This document shows, piece by piece, positions 34,756 to 42,585 of a DNA stretch of 64,000 bases. Every line of letters begins with the position of its first letter. Within the stretch, counting starts at the first letter, position 1. The stretch comes from Porphyromonas sp. oral taxon 275 (lineage in GTDB: Bacteria > Bacteroidota > Bacteroidia > Bacteroidales > Porphyromonadaceae). The DNA lies in the NCBI RefSeq assembly GCF_018127745.1, contig NZ_CP072333.1:1550001-1614000 (forward strand). The letters run 5' to 3'. Made by a program: the position numbers and the translations under genes. The notes beneath the pieces are model-generated. The model ran no database searches. It was not told the origin of the DNA and saw nothing but the letters and a program-made list of their open reading frames with translations.

Positions 34756-35736
34756 CTAATAGCTGCGCGCTGCGATGTAGTCGGCCAGCGCCAGGAGCGA
34801 CTGCCTATAGGCGCTGTCGGGGTAGTGTAGGATGAGCTGCTTGGCCTCGTCGATGTAGTGCATGAGGCGCTCCTCGGCATAGCGGATTCCTCCGCCCTCG
34901 ATGGCGAGCTCCGTCAGCCGCGCTACGCCCTCCTCGCTCAGCGGATGCTGGCTAAGGGTCGCCAGCGCCTCCTTGGTCTCGGGGCTGTCGGGCTGCTGGA
35001 GTAGGACGTGAAGCAGGGGCAGCGTGACCTTACCCTCACGCAGGTCGTTGCCCGTGGGCTTACCCACGTCGCCCTTGTAGTAGTCGAAGATATCGTCTCG
35101 TATCTGGAAGGCCATCCCCAGGAGCTCACCGATCAGGGTGAAGCGCTCCTTGTCCTCCGTGCTTGCCTCCGTGGTGATAGCGGCAATGCGAGCACAGCTG
35201 GCGAAGAGCACCGCCGTCTTCTGCCTGATGATCTCGTAGTAGTTCGCCTCGTCTAGGCGCAGGCTGTCGGCACTCTCGAACTGGCGGATCTCGCCCTCCG
35301 TGAGCTCGCGCCCGATGCCCGAGACGATAGCCATCACCTCGAGGTCACGCAGCGCGATAGCGCCGATCAGTGCCGAGGAGAGGATGAAGTCACCCATCAG
35401 AACGGCCACGCGATTGTCGAAGATCGCCCCGAGCGTAGGGCGTCCGCGGCGTGTCTTGGCCTCGTCGATGACGTCGTCATGGATGAGGGTCGCGGTATGG
35501 ATCAGCTCCAGCAGGACGGCGGCATCGATGCTGCGCTGCGCGGGGCTCTTCCCCTCGGGAAGCCCCGAGAGAAGCGCCACGAGGATAGGGCGCACCTTTT
35601 TGCCCGTGGAGGCACTGAGCAGCTCGATGGCACGTCCCAGCCACTCCGACTTGGTCGCGAGTATCTCGGCAAATTGGCTATGGAAGTTGTCCACCAGCGT
35701 TGCGATGGGCGCCTTGATCTTATCTAGTTGATCCAT
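34756..35736 (-). CDS. Polyprenyl (octaprenyl-type) diphosphate synthase
   Basis: This trans-prenyltransferase extends isoprenoid diphosphates to make the quinone side chain. The 326-residue protein contains both aspartate-rich motifs: the first DDVID at 87-91 (HDDVIDEAKTRRGRPT) and the second DDIFD at 214-218 (MAFQIRDDIFDYYKGD), plus the GKKVRP start motif. Chain length cannot be read reliably. It is the first gene of the run leading to the phosphatase-like gene and yicC, with TATTTTTG 27 bp upstream of the ATG. Confidence 0.92.
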   Translation of the reverse strand: MDQLDKIKAPIATLVDNFHSQFAEILATKSEWLGRAIELLSASTGKKVRPILVALLSGLPEGKSPAQRSIDAAVLLELIHTATLIHDDVIDEAKTRRGRPTLGAIFDNRVAVLMGDFILSSALIGAIALRDLEVMAIVSGIGRELTEGEIRQFESADSLRLDEANYYEIIRQKTAVLFASCARIAAITTEASTEDKERFTLIGELLGMAFQIRDDIFDYYKGDVGKPTGNDLREGKVTLPLLHVLLQQPDSPETKEALATLSQHPLSEEGVARLTELAIEGGGIRYAEERLMHYIDEAKQLILHYPDSAYRQSLLALADYIAARSY

Positions 35737-35762
35737 GAGCAGTCCTTAGTTATCTATTAGTG

Positions 35763-35770
35763 CAAAAATA
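35763..35770 (-). promoter_or_regulatory. -7 promoter box for the prenyl synthase operon
   Basis: TATTTTTG on the minus strand, 26 bp upstream of the ATG. Upstream DNA is locally AT-rich (35795-35820), unlike the rest of the gap. Confidence 0.6.
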
Positions 35771-35922
35771 CGGATAATCCGACAGACGCCTGACGGTCAA
35801 GTATAATTTTGCTTAAGTGCAAGGATGCTAGCCATAAGCCCCAGCCTCGCAGCGAGGATCGAACAGCCCCGCCCCAAGGCGACACCCCTACTCCAGCGAG
35901 GCGTCAGCCTTACCCGAGCTCC

Positions 35923-36033
35923 GTGAGGGATAGCCGTCACGGCGCTGAGTGATACCCCTCAGCCTCGCCACTGGCGGCACTCAGCGCTTTGACTGGCGGC
36001 ACTCAGCGGGCTGACTGATACCCCTCACGGGGG
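35923..36033. repeat. 22-bp dyad repeat array 5
   Basis: About five units at 22- to 23-bp phase: a TGAGGGATAGCCGTCA core, TGAGTGATACCCCTCA, two CACTGGCGGCACTCAG-type cores and TGACTGATACCCCTCA. The left flank is GAGCTCCG. The array lies in the 494-bp gap between the divergent prenyl synthase and lipoprotein genes. It is followed by the second copy of the 95-bp block. The stretch 35821-35920 shows nothing else. Confidence 0.84.
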
Positions 36034-36052
36034 CTCCCTCACTAGAAGCGTA

Positions 36053-36147
36053 GCGCGGTGTGCTTAGGATGGAGGACGGGCAGGGTATGCTCCCTCCAGC
36101 CCTAGGAGGCGGCTTTCCCCACGGCTCATTCAATAGGAGGCAAGGCA
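36053..36147 (+). repeat. 95-bp conserved block, copy B
   Basis: Ungapped copy of 28189-28283 with about six mismatches. It ends 49 bp before the TACCTTCG promoter-like box at 36197, the same distance as in copy A. Confidence 0.85.
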
Positions 36148-36196
36148 CACTCCTTAGCGCTACAGGAGGACGCTTGCACCCTGCTGAAGAATTCTC

Positions 36197-36204
36197 TACC
36201 TTCG
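36197..36204 (+). promoter_or_regulatory. Weak -7-like box for the lipoprotein gene
   Basis: TACCTTCG differs from TAnnTTTG at one position. TTGC occurs at 36173, near the -33 position. Start codon follows 26 bp later. Confidence 0.4.
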
Positions 36205-36230
36205 TTGAGACTTTTTAACACTAAGCAAAA

Positions 36231-37082
36231 ATGAAACAACTAGCAAGCATACTACTGGCAGCAGCAGCCCTGGGCTCCTGCTCCAAGGGGAATGACACCC
36301 CCATCGTCCCGACGCCCCCAGCACCAGCCCCGCAGGTAGACTACATCGCCAAGATCGAAGAGTTCGAGCAGGGAAAGCCCGAGAAGCGCTACGAGATCAG
36401 CTTCGCCTACGACGCCCAGAAGCGGCTCAGCTCCTTTGTCGAGACCTACCCTCAGGCCACTCCCGCGCAGGTCATCAAGGGCACACTATCCTACTCCGAT
36501 GAGGCCATCACCCTTGTGTACGAGGAGCATAAGACTCAGGAAGTATTCGTGAAGCCTGCGGAATATCGCCTAGCACTGGACGCCAAAGGCAAAGCCAGCA
36601 AACTGCAGGAGACGCATCACTACGCGGGAGGTGAAGACATCCACGCAGAGGAGGGCTATAGCTACAAGGGCGATGGACAGCTCGTGGGCTACAAGCCTTG
36701 GTACTACGACACCGCGACCCTAAGCTGGCACAATGGCGATATGACGAAGGTCGTCTATAGCTATAGCTACCTGGGCGTGGATCAGTCACGCACCGATACG
36801 AGGACCTATACGACCACGACGAACCGCAGCTACCCCGACCTCAACCTCTTCCTAGCGACTACAGCCCCCACGACGAAGACGAAGGACCTTTGGTCGGACC
36901 AGCTCGGCCTACGCTCTACACACCTACTCTCCAGCTTTACAGAGCACTTTAGTCACTCGGGGTCAACCACCAAGAAGACCTTTGCCTACAAGCTGGACGC
37001 CAAGGGGAGACCCACCGAGGTAGCGCTAAGCGATAGCGAGGGTACCCCACGCACCTTCATCATCACCTACCTCGAGAAGTAG
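36231..37082 (+). CDS. Lipoprotein of unknown function with YD-like strands
   Basis: A 283-residue protein with a lipoprotein signal (MKQLASILLAAAALGSCSKG) and a Pro-rich spacer. A beta-rich body follows in which ISFAYDAQKRLSSF, YSYKGDGQLVGYKPW and FAYKLDAKGRPTEVAL resemble the YD-type or DUF4595-type strands of Bacteroidota surface lipoproteins. No catalytic motif is seen. It stands alone, bounded upstream by repeat array 5 plus the 95-bp block and downstream by a perfect palindrome terminator and array 6. Its codons are slightly less GC-rich than those of its neighbours by eye, so lateral acquisition is possible but unproven. Confidence 0.75.
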   Translation: MKQLASILLAAAALGSCSKGNDTPIVPTPPAPAPQVDYIAKIEEFEQGKPEKRYEISFAYDAQKRLSSFVETYPQATPAQVIKGTLSYSDEAITLVYEEHKTQEVFVKPAEYRLALDAKGKASKLQETHHYAGGEDIHAEEGYSYKGDGQLVGYKPWYYDTATLSWHNGDMTKVVYSYSYLGVDQSRTDTRTYTTTTNRSYPDLNLFLATTAPTTKTKDLWSDQLGLRSTHLLSSFTEHFSHSGSTTKKTFAYKLDAKGRPTEVALSDSEGTPRTFIITYLEK

Positions 37083-37106
37083 CTCACGCTATATTCGCTA
37101 AGCCGT

Positions 37107-37140
37107 CAGAGGGAGGGAGCAGATCTGCTCCCTCCCTCTG
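37107..37140 (+). terminator. Perfect 34-bp palindrome, probable terminator
   Basis: CAGAGGGAGGGAGCAGA is followed directly by its exact reverse complement, giving a perfect 34-bp inverted repeat 24 bp after the lipoprotein stop. It could act as a terminator in both directions, though no T-tract follows. Confidence 0.65.
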
Positions 37141-37263
37141 GTGTATTCTACAGACAGGCTTCGATACCTGAACCTAGATACGACAACTACCAGCGTACGC
37201 ATTAGCCTCTCCTCGGGCGGCGCCAAGGCTTGGAGTGCGCCGTCAGCCTTGCCCGGAGCTCCG

Positions 37264-37373
37264 CGAGGAATAGCCGTCACAGCGCTGACTGCTATCCCTC
37301 AGCTATTTGACTGGCGGCACTCGGCGCCGTGACTGGCGGCACTCAGAGGGCTGAGGGATATCCCTCACGGGGG
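37264..37373. repeat. 22-bp dyad repeat array 6
   Basis: Units start at about 37264, then 37286, 37308, 37330 and 37352, 22 bp apart. Cores are GAGGAATAGCCGTCAC, TGACTGCTATCCCTCA, TGACTGGCGGCACTCG, TGACTGGCGGCACTCA and the palindrome TGAGGGATATCCCTCA. The left flank is GGAGCTCCGC and the right flank CGGGGGCTCC, as in array 5. The 446-bp gap 37083-37528 also contains the palindrome at 37107-37140 and the pyrB promoter box; 37380-37495 shows nothing further. Confidence 0.86.
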
Positions 37374-37500
37374 CTCCGCCAGTAGAGGTGTGCCGCTGGA
37401 GGGCGAAGGGGAGCAGCGCTTGAAGGAGCCGCAGGCGGGAGATCTTAGCCTAGTGCCGAGCAAGCAGGGGCAGGACGCGACGAGCCTAGCGAATTAGTGT

Positions 37501-37508
37501 TACCTTTG
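37501..37508 (+). promoter_or_regulatory. -7 promoter box for pyrBI
   Basis: TACCTTTG, 20 bp before the pyrB ATG. No convincing -33 element and no obvious pyrimidine attenuator leader are visible. Confidence 0.6.
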
Positions 37509-37528
37509 CTCACACTTAGCGACAAGAT

Positions 37529-38443
37529 ATGAAGCATCTAGTATCGATCAATCAGCTAGACAGCTCGGAGATCATCCGCCTGCTCGACCGAGCTGCGCTC
37601 TTCGAGAACTGCCCCAATCGTAAGCTCCTGGAGGGACGTATCGTGGCGACCCTCTTCTTCGAGCCCTCCACCCGTACGCGCTTGAGCTTCGAGACCGCCG
37701 TCAATCGGCTCGGCGGACGCGTCATCGGCTTCTCCGACGCAGCGACCTCCAGCTCCTCCAAGGGCGAGTCGCTCAAGGACACCATCTCCATGGTCGCCAA
37801 CTACGCCGATGTCATCGTCATGCGACACTTCCTCGAGGGCGCTGCCCTCTATGCCTCGGAGCTTGACCGCACGCCTATCGTCAACGCGGGCGACGGGGCC
37901 AACCAGCATCCCTCGCAGACGCTGCTGGACCTCTACTCCATACGCAAGACGCAGGGCACACTCTTCGACCGCACCATTGCCCTGGTGGGGGACCTCAAGT
38001 ACGGGCGTACGGTGCACTCGCTCATCGAGGGAATGGCGCACTTCCGCCCCCGCTTCATCTTCGTCTCGCCCCCCGAGCTGCGTATGCCGGAGGAGTGCAA
38101 GGACTTCTGCCGCCTGCACGGTATCCCCTTCACCGAGACGACGGACTTCGGCCCCGAGGTCATCCAGTCGGTAGACATCCTCTATATGACGCGCGTGCAG
38201 CGTGAGCGCTTCATAGATCCCGAGGAGTATGAGCGCGTCAAGAACGTCTACGTGCTGACCCGCTCCATGCTCGAGGGGTGCCGCCCGACGATGCGCATCC
38301 TCCACCCGCTGCCGCGCGTCGGGGAGATCGCGCAGGACGTGGATGACACGCCTCAGGCCTACTTCGTCCAGCAGGCGCAGAACGGGCTCTACGTGCGCCA
38401 GTCCATCCTCTGCGAGGTGCTCAACATAGAGATAGACAACTAA
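37529..38443 (+). CDS. pyrB: Aspartate carbamoyltransferase catalytic chain
   Basis: PyrB joins carbamoyl phosphate and aspartate in de novo pyrimidine synthesis. The 304-residue chain has the carbamoyl-phosphate motif [13 protein letters not shown], the mobile [12 protein letters not shown] loop, [10 protein letters not shown], and the aspartate-binding region with [10 protein letters not shown] near the end. The start ATG at 37529 ([15 protein letters not shown]) fits the family length. It is followed 13 bp later by the regulatory chain, so a PyrB-PyrI holoenzyme subject to nucleotide control is expected. Confidence 0.97.
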   Translation: MKHLVSINQLDSSEIIRLLDRAALFENCPNRKLLEGRIVATLFFEPSTRTRLSFETAVNRLGGRVIGFSDAATSSSSKGESLKDTISMVANYADVIVMRHFLEGAALYASELDRTPIVNAGDGANQHPSQTLLDLYSIRKTQGTLFDRTIALVGDLKYGRTVHSLIEGMAHFRPRFIFVSPPELRMPEECKDFCRLHGIPFTETTDFGPEVIQSVDILYMTRVQRERFIDPEEYERVKNVYVLTRSMLEGCRPTMRILHPLPRVGEIAQDVDDTPQAYFVQQAQNGLYVRQSILCEVLNIEIDN

Positions 38444-38456
38444 GCCTCCCTGCCCC

Positions 38457-38921
38457 ATGCCTAAAGAGAAAATGCTGGTCGAAGCGATCCAAGACGGCAT
38501 CGTCCTCGACCATATACCCGCCGACAAGCTCTTCGCCATCGTCTCGCTGCTGCGCCTACAGCAGCTGACGACCCCCGTGACTATAGGCAACAATCTGCAG
38601 AGTGCCCGCCAGCAGCGCAAGGGCGTCATCAAGCTATCCGACCACAAGGTCTCCTCGCGCGAGCTCGACAAGATAGCCCTCATCGCCCCCGAGGTACACC
38701 TCAATCGCATCCAGGACTATGAGGTGATCGAGAAGCGCCAGGTCGAGCTCCCCCACGAGGTCTACGACCTAGCACGCTGCCCCAATCCTAAGTGCATCAC
38801 CAATGCCGAGCCCATGCGCACGCACTTCCACGTGGCGACGCATCCCGAGGACGGCACCGTGATCCTCGAGTGCCACTACTGTGGGCGCAAGACGCCCGCC
38901 GAGCAGGCCGAGCTGCTATGA
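38457..38921 (+). CDS. pyrI: Aspartate carbamoyltransferase regulatory chain
   Basis: PyrI binds ATP or CTP and controls PyrB allosterically. The 154-residue chain has an N-terminal allosteric domain and a C-terminal zinc domain with cysteines 108, 113, 139 and 142 (ARCPNPKC and ECHYCGRK). Its TGA overlaps the ATG of the next gene by four bases (ATGA), so all three genes should share one message. Confidence 0.96.
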   Translation: MPKEKMLVEAIQDGIVLDHIPADKLFAIVSLLRLQQLTTPVTIGNNLQSARQQRKGVIKLSDHKVSSRELDKIALIAPEVHLNRIQDYEVIEKRQVELPHEVYDLARCPNPKCITNAEPMRTHFHVATHPEDGTVILECHYCGRKTPAEQAELL

Positions 38922-39502
38922 GGACGGACTGGAAGCCCGGGACCCTCATCTACCCGCTCCCTGCTGTGCTGATCAGCTGCGGCGGTATGGGCGAGGGCGA
39001 GGAGAGCAATCTCCTGACGGCCTCCTGGGTCAGCACCGTCTGCACCAATCCGCCGATGTGCGTAGTGGGCATACGCCCTGAGCGCCACTCCTACCACATC
39101 ATCAAGGAGCGGGGCGCCTTCGGCATCAACCTCACCACGCGCGCCATGGCACGGGAGACCGACTGGTGCGGCGTCGTCTCGGGGCGTAGGGAGGACAAGT
39201 TCGACCGCTGTGGCTTCACCAAGGAGGCAGGCAGCGTACTCGGCGTGCCCCTGGTGCTCGAGTCCCCCATCAGCATCGAGTGCCGCGTGCGCGAGATCAC
39301 GCCTCTAGGTAGCCACGACATGTTCCTCTCGGAGGTCGTAGGCGTGCGCGCCGACGAGCAGTACATAGATCCCGAGACGGGCGCCTTCGACATGCAGCGC
39401 GCTGGCCTCTTGGTCTACGCGCACGGCCAGTACTTCGGCCTAGGCGAATACCTCGGGCACTTCGGCTGGTCGGTGCGTAAGAAGAAGACCAAGCGCCGTT
39501 AG
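38918..39502 (+). CDS. Flavin reductase-like (FMN-binding) protein
   Basis: A 194-residue protein of the flavin reductase-like FMN-binding family: YPLPAVLISCGG, the NLLTASWVSTVCTNPPMCVVG substrate/FMN region (quoted in two parts: NLLTASWVSTVCTNP and PMCVVGIRPERHSY) and GAFGINLTT. Members bind FMN and reduce flavin or act as uncharacterised oxidoreductases. The C-terminus is a basic KKKTKRR tail. The ATG at 38918 overlaps the pyrI stop, so it is co-translated with the pyrimidine genes; a functional link to dihydroorotate or flavin metabolism is only a guess. Confidence 0.86.
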   Translation: MRTDWKPGTLIYPLPAVLISCGGMGEGEESNLLTASWVSTVCTNPPMCVVGIRPERHSYHIIKERGAFGINLTTRAMARETDWCGVVSGRREDKFDRCGFTKEAGSVLGVPLVLESPISIECRVREITPLGSHDMFLSEVVGVRADEQYIDPETGAFDMQRAGLLVYAHGQYFGLGEYLGHFGWSVRKKKTKRR

Positions 39503-39555
39503 GGCACAGCTCACCACCACACTGGGGAGGAGCAGGCTGCTCCGCCCCTAGAGGC

Positions 39556-39585
39556 GAGGGCAAGCCGTACCGACGGCCTGCCCTC
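39556..39585 (+). terminator. Hairpin between the pyrBI operon and mutS2
   Basis: GAGGGCAAGCCGT pairs with ACGGCCTGCCCTC with one internal mismatch, 53 bp after the flavin reductase stop and just before an AT-rich run leading to mutS2. Confidence 0.6.
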
Positions 39586-39605
39586 TCCCCTATTATATAT
39601 ATGGT

Positions 39606-42200
39606 ATGAACGTCCAGACACTAGACCTATATCCCCATAACTACGTCGACAAGATCGGCTTCGTAGAGCTGCGCCAGCTGCTGGCTGCCCACTGCGCCTC
39701 CTCGCTAGGGCGCGAGCGCATGCTCTCCCTAGAGGCCTCTGCCGACTACGAGCGTATCTCCCTCGAGCTGGAGGAGACGCGCGAGATGATGCAGCTCCTC
39801 ACGAGCGAGCACCAGCTGCCCAGCCTCCAGATCGTGGACTGCCGCGAGGCGCTCCACCGCATACGCCCTCAGGGCACCTATGTCGAGGAGCTGGAGCTGC
39901 AGGACCTGCTACGCATGCTGGAGACGCTGCACGCCCTGCACCGATTCTTCACCGAGGAGCAGAGCACGGGGGAGCGCGCCGATGAGAGCCTCGTCTACCT
40001 CTACCCCCGCCTTACGGCGCTGCTCGAGGACCGACCTACCTTCCCCAAGGTCGAGCAGCATCTGAGGAGCCTCCTGACCGAGGAAGGACGCCTGAGAGAC
40101 AATGCCTCGCGCGAGCTGCTGCAGATACGCCGCACGCTCGCCGAGACCGAGCGCAGCCTCTCGGGCATGCTGCAGCGCATCCTCACAGGCGCCCGCCGCG
40201 AAGGCTGGGTGGAGCAGGACGTGCAGCCCGCCCTACGTGATGGGCGCCTCGTGATCCCCGTCAGCCCGATGCACAAGCGTAAGATTCGCGGCATCGTCCA
40301 CGATGAGTCCGCCACGGGGAAGACCGTCTACATCGAGCCCGTAGAGCTCGTCGAGGCCAACAACCGTATCCGCGAGCTGGAGAGCGAGGAGCGTCGCGAG
40401 GTCATCCGCATCCTTACCGAGGTGGCCAATAGACTACGCCCCAACCTCCGCCACCTGCTGGAGAGCTACGAGCTGCTGGCGACCTACGACTTCGTCTATG
40501 CCAAGGCGCACTGGGCGCTGGAGCTGGGGGCGCAGTGTCCGCGCCTTAGCCCCGAGCCGCGTCTGGAATGGTACGGCGCACGCCACCCCCTGCTGCAGCG
40601 CTCGCTCAGCGCCTCGGGGCGGAGCATCGTCCCCCTAGACATCACGCTCCAGGCCCCCGATGCGCGTATCCTCCTGATCTCGGGGCCCAACGCTGGGGGT
40701 AAGTCCGTATGCCTCAAGACCGTGGGCCTACTGCAGTACCTCCTACAGTGCGGGCTGCCCATCCCCGTGCAGGATCACTCCGAGGCAGGGATCTTCGAGC
40801 GGCTCTACATCGACATCGGCGACGAGCAGAGCATAGATGACGACCTCAGCACCTATAGCTCGCACCTGAGGAACATGAAGCACTTCGTGCGCCACGCCGA
40901 CCGTGCGAGCCTGCTGCTAATCGACGAATTCGGCGGCGGCACCGAGCCCACCATAGGCGGCGCCATAGCTCAGGCGCTGCTGCACCGCTTCAATGACCAA
41001 GGGGCCTTCGGCGTCATCACGACGCACTACCAGAACCTCAAGACCTACGCCGAGGACCATCCCGGGCTCATCAACGGCGCCATGCTCTACGACCGCCACG
41101 AGATGCGCCCCCTCTTCCGCCTCTCCATTGGGCGCCCGGGGAGCTCCTTCGCCATCGAGATCGCCCGCAAGATCGGCCTCCCCGAGGACGTCATCGCCGA
41201 GGTCTCCGAGCAGGTAGGCAGCGAGTACATCGACATGGATAAGTACCTGCAGGACATTATCCGCGACAAGCGCTACTGGGAGACCAAGCGCCAGAGCATA
41301 CGTCAGGACGAGCGCGCGCTGCAGGAGGCACGACAGCGCTTCGACGAGGGTACCGAGCACCTCAAGAGCGAGCGCAAGAAGATCCTCGAGGAGGCACGCC
41401 GCGAGGCAGCCCGCATCATCCAGGAGGCGGGCGGACGCATCGAGCGCACCATCCGCGAGATCCGTGAGGCCGAGGCCGCCAAGGACCAGACACGCCTCAT
41501 CCGCCAGCAGCTCACCGAGTACAAGGAGGGGCTATCGGCTGAGGAAGAAGCCCTGCAGCTAGCTGCGGCCAAGAAGACGCAGCGAGAGGTGGAGCGCCTC
41601 TTGGCGCGCCGTGAGCGTCGTGCCAAGGGCAAGACCCAGCCCAAGGAGCAGCCTCGCCTGGCCGCCCTCGTCACCGACACCGAGCGCGAGGCCGTCGCTA
41701 GCCATAGCGTGCTGGGGGAGATCAGCGTCGGCAGCACCGTCCGTATCGAGGGACAGAAAGCGCTGGGGCAGGTCCTCTCGCTCAGCGACCGTGAGGCCGT
41801 CGTCGCCCTCGGCGCGCTCAAGACCACCGTCCCGCTGAGCCGCCTGCAGCTCGCCACCAAGGGCGAGGCAGGGCGTCTCAAGCACCAGCAGCATCAGCAG
41901 CCCATACAGCCGCAGGCCTCGAGCATCATCGACCAGATCCATCAGAAGCGCTTGCACTTCCGCCACGAGCTGGATGTGCGCGGCTTCCGAGCTGGTGAGG
42001 CGCTGGATGCCGTAGGCTACTACGTCGACGAGGCCCTGCAGCTCGGGGTCGGGCAGGTACGTATCCTGCACGGCACGGGCACGGGGGCGCTACGCGAGGC
42101 CATACGCAGCTACCTCGGCGGTGTGCGTGGCGTGGCGAACTTCCACGACGAAGATGTACGCTTCGGCGGGGCAGGCATTACCGTCGTCCACATGGAGTAG
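39606..42200 (+). CDS. mutS2: Endonuclease MutS2
   Basis: MutS2 is a MutS homologue without the mismatch-recognition domain that suppresses recombination and rescues stalled ribosomes in some species. The 864-residue protein has core and lever helices, the ATPase with Walker A GPNAGGKS (360-367) and LLLIDEFGGGTEP (Walker B), a long Arg/Glu-rich coiled region (about 540-690), and a C-terminal Smr nuclease domain (about 780-864: LDVRGFRAGEALDAV and RILHGTGTGALREAIRSYL). The ATG at 39606 (MNVQTLDLYPHNYVDKI) is preferred over one at 39601 that is out of frame. Confidence 0.95.
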   Translation: MNVQTLDLYPHNYVDKIGFVELRQLLAAHCASSLGRERMLSLEASADYERISLELEETREMMQLLTSEHQLPSLQIVDCREALHRIRPQGTYVEELELQDLLRMLETLHALHRFFTEEQSTGERADESLVYLYPRLTALLEDRPTFPKVEQHLRSLLTEEGRLRDNASRELLQIRRTLAETERSLSGMLQRILTGARREGWVEQDVQPALRDGRLVIPVSPMHKRKIRGIVHDESATGKTVYIEPVELVEANNRIRELESEERREVIRILTEVANRLRPNLRHLLESYELLATYDFVYAKAHWALELGAQCPRLSPEPRLEWYGARHPLLQRSLSASGRSIVPLDITLQAPDARILLISGPNAGGKSVCLKTVGLLQYLLQCGLPIPVQDHSEAGIFERLYIDIGDEQSIDDDLSTYSSHLRNMKHFVRHADRASLLLIDEFGGGTEPTIGGAIAQALLHRFNDQGAFGVITTHYQNLKTYAEDHPGLINGAMLYDRHEMRPLFRLSIGRPGSSFAIEIARKIGLPEDVIAEVSEQVGSEYIDMDKYLQDIIRDKRYWETKRQSIRQDERALQEARQRFDEGTEHLKSERKKILEEARREAARIIQEAGGRIERTIREIREAEAAKDQTRLIRQQLTEYKEGLSAEEEALQLAAAKKTQREVERLLARRERRAKGKTQPKEQPRLAALVTDTEREAVASHSVLGEISVGSTVRIEGQKALGQVLSLSDREAVVALGALKTTVPLSRLQLATKGEAGRLKHQQHQQPIQPQASSIIDQIHQKRLHFRHELDVRGFRAGEALDAVGYYVDEALQLGVGQVRILHGTGTGALREAIRSYLGGVRGVANFHDEDVRFGGAGITVVHME

Positions 42201-42412
42201 CCGAGGGCTATCGAGGCTAAGGTAGAGGAAGGCTTTAGGCTTCGCTGGCCGCTACGAGCGGTAAGGGAGGCGAAGCGCCCGCCCCTTGGGACGCTCCCGA
42301 GCTTAGCCCCCTGCCCAAGCCGAGCGCAGCCCTTATCCTTATCCTCTCTACCCAGTGAACCGAGCGTGGAGCACCTGCCCCGCTGTGGTCACACGCTAGG
42401 GGGAGGGCCGCT

Positions 42413-42500
42413 GAGGGATATCCCTGAGGAGGCTGAGGGACGGCAGTCAGCACGCTGAGGGACGACAGTCAGCAGGCTGAGGGATATCCCTCACGGAGCT
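42413..42500. repeat. 22-bp dyad repeat array 7
   Basis: Four perfect 22-bp steps (42413, 42435, 42457, 42479). Cores are GAGGGATATCCCTGAG, GAGGGACGGCAGTCAG, GAGGGACGACAGTCAG and GAGGGATATCCCTCAC. The right flank CGGAGCTG is the reverse of the GAGCTCCG flank seen elsewhere. The array ends 48 bp before the thrS promoter box, in the 385-bp gap between mutS2 and thrS. Stretch 42201-42410 has no gene or hairpin I would support. Confidence 0.88.
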
Positions 42501-42548
42501 GCGGCGAGGCCATCCGCTCGCTGGGCAACACGCCACGGCAGATTATCG

Positions 42549-42556
42549 TATCTTTG
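42549..42556 (+). promoter_or_regulatory. -7 promoter box for thrS
   Basis: TATCTTTG, 29 bp before the thrS ATG. No T-box-like leader is present. Confidence 0.65.
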
Positions 42557-42585
42557 TACGAACAAGGACATATAATAGCACGTCA

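Noticed and set aside
37556..38710. Open frame of 384 codons opposite pyrB and pyrI
   Set aside because: Runs across two genes of an intact pyrimidine operon and has no coherent protein features.
42201..42412. Search for a T-box or other leader ahead of thrS
   Set aside because: The promoter box lies only 29 bp before the start codon, leaving no room for a riboswitch-type leader.
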